25,606 nucleotides of DNA from Flavobacteriaceae bacterium. Lineage in GTDB: Bacteria; Bacteroidota; Bacteroidia; Flavobacteriales; Weeksellaceae. Position 1 is the first letter of the stretch. Every line of letters begins with the position of its first letter. The position numbers were made by a program, and so were the translations under genes. Positions 24,679 to 25,606 of this stretch are shown here, piece by piece. Under the pieces are notes generated by a model that was not told the DNA's origin, made no database searches, and saw only the letters and a list, made by a program, of their open reading frames with translations. The stretch covers positions 1 to 25,606 of the forward strand of contig JAITOO010000041.1 in assembly GCA_031289875.1 (NCBI GenBank). Direction: 5' to 3'.

Positions 24679-25606
24679 TTAAGGTTTATAGATTCCCGGA
24701 TAAATTTTTATTTGATATTGATAGTTATAAGCTTGTCCTTCATCTAATGTTTTTTTAGAACCGGAAGACAATTCCTGCGCATTAGCATTAAAAGCGCCTT
24801 CTACATAATAACCATTGTTTACTCCTTTCCTCCACCCCCAGTTATTGTGCAAAAAATTTATATAATTATAACCCGTGTGGGTAGATTGGCTGATTACTTG
24901 TCCTGTTGATTTTTTAATCAACTGAACAGTAACTGTTACTTGCTGTTGCTGTCTTAGATAACCATCAACAACCCATGCATGACCTTTATAAGTAGTATAA
25001 ATAGTTATTCCAAGAAATTTGTGTTTAACTTTTTTTGATTGACCACTAATTAAAACAGGCTTATCTTGATATACTGAGTTATATGTCTCCGGAAAGTTAT
25101 AGATATTAAGAAATGAAGAACTTCCGCCTTTATAGCCTAACCTTTTCATAAAACTAACGGCGTCATACGTTTGGGCGCTGCTTCCGTCGCAACCGTATTT
25201 CATACCCACCCCATTACCAATCTCTTTCATTAAATTTGCAACCTGCGTTCTGAAAGCCTCTGCTTCTGCACCCACAGCATTTTTCGCATCTAATTTTCCC
25301 ATCACATTGGGATAGGCATTGGGGCGTTCGGTATATTTGTTTAATAATGTCCAGTTAACTTGTGCGGGGTATTTCCAGTATGCCATAATCTGTGCCGTTG
25401 CTGTTGCTACACAGCCTGTATAGGCTTTACCTCCCTCAACAGTGGGACATACTAATGATATTGACTGATTATAGGGTTTTGCTTGCTCCCACTCAATAGG
25501 TAAAAGCGGCGATTTTTTTAACGCAGTAGTTATGCTTCCTGTGGTGGTGGTGGTTTTTATAATATAATTGCCAAAAAGAGTATTTTGGATAGTAGTCCCA
25601 TTTGTA
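24679..25606 (-). CDS. C10-family (streptopain-like) cysteine peptidase, 5' end outside the window
   Basis: The open frame runs to the window edge without a stop, giving 308 visible residues. An internal ATG at 25384-25386 is not the start, because the catalytic Cys lies upstream of it. Seen (numbered in the visible part): end of the pro-region and mature N-terminus LLPIEWEQAKPYN (about 34-46), CPTVEGGKAYTGC with catalytic C65, then VATATAQIMAYWKYP (about 66-80), substrate-site helix MKYGCDGSSAQTYDA (about 135-149), catalytic H209 in GHAWVVDGY, and NWGWRKGVNNGYY (about 255-267). This is the full streptopain catalytic set. The C-terminus YPGIYKP has no added sorting domain. These are secreted or cell-surface proteases made as zymogens. 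The missing part should hold the signal peptide and most of the pro-domain. It heads an operon with two small lipoproteins. Confidence 0.93.
   Translation of the reverse strand, partial: TNGTTIQNTLFGNYIIKTTTTTGSITTALKKSPLLPIEWEQAKPYNQSISLVCPTVEGGKAYTGCVATATAQIMAYWKYPAQVNWTLLNKYTERPNAYPNVMGKLDAKNAVGAEAEAFRTQVANLMKEIGNGVGMKYGCDGSSAQTYDAVSFMKRLGYKGGSSSFLNIYNFPETYNSVYQDKPVLISGQSKKVKHKFLGITIYTTYKGHAWVVDGYLRQQQQVTVTVQLIKKSTGQVISQSTHTGYNYINFLHNNWGWRKGVNNGYYVEGAFNANAQELSSGSKKTLDEGQAYNYQYQIKIYPGIYKP

Noticed and set aside
1..25606. CRISPR array, insertion sequence or origin
   Set aside because: No regularly spaced repeats, transposase gene, terminal inverted repeats or DnaA-box cluster were seen.

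Overview
The window is a chromosomal segment of a Bacteroidota bacterium. The evidence is a SusC/SusD outer-membrane pair, the rpoC-linked DUF3467 gene, small Cys-lipoproteins, a C10-family cysteine peptidase, and repeated use of the phylum-specific promoter pattern (-33 TTG, 18-19 nt spacer, -7 TAnnTTTG). I cannot fix the class or genus. Every gene is on the minus strand, so transcription runs from high to low coordinates.

Region 1 (about 25606 to 23700) is the accessory part. It holds a C10 (streptopain-like) peptidase whose 5' end lies beyond the window edge. Two small lipoprotein genes with a shared BACON/Ig-like motif pattern follow. The second lipoprotein gene is bracketed by two 42-bp direct repeats that differ at one base. 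A third start codon with a short dead-end ORF follows the second repeat. This looks like a protease with a tandem, turning-over set of partner or inhibitor lipoproteins.

Region 2 (23656 to 20243) is sugar metabolism: glucose-6-phosphate isomerase (pgi), its terminator, and a FucP/GlcP-like sugar MFS transporter with a large hydrophilic insertion in the middle.

Region 3 (20214 to 5137) is the translation/transcription cluster. In transcription order it holds rpsU, xerC-like recombinase, hpf, tRNA-Thr(TGT), tRNA-Tyr(GTA), tRNA-Gly(TCC), tRNA-Thr(GGT), tuf, tRNA-Trp(CCA), secE, nusG, rplK, rplA, rplJ, rplL, rpoB, rpoC and a DUF3467 gene, then a terminator. Good promoters lie before rpsU, before the first tRNA, before tRNA-Gly and before tuf. 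A long hairpin sits between rplL and rpoB.

Region 4 (5136 to 1) is a 365-nt AT-rich gene-free stretch with short repeats, followed by a susC-susD-like nutrient-uptake operon and a strong terminator.

Several start codons were moved downstream from the longest open frame because a promoter -7 box, a non-ATG first codon or family alignment rules out the longer form. This applies to susC, tuf, pgi, hpf and xerC. The peptidase was extended upstream to the window edge because the catalytic Cys lies before the first ATG of the longest ATG-initiated frame.
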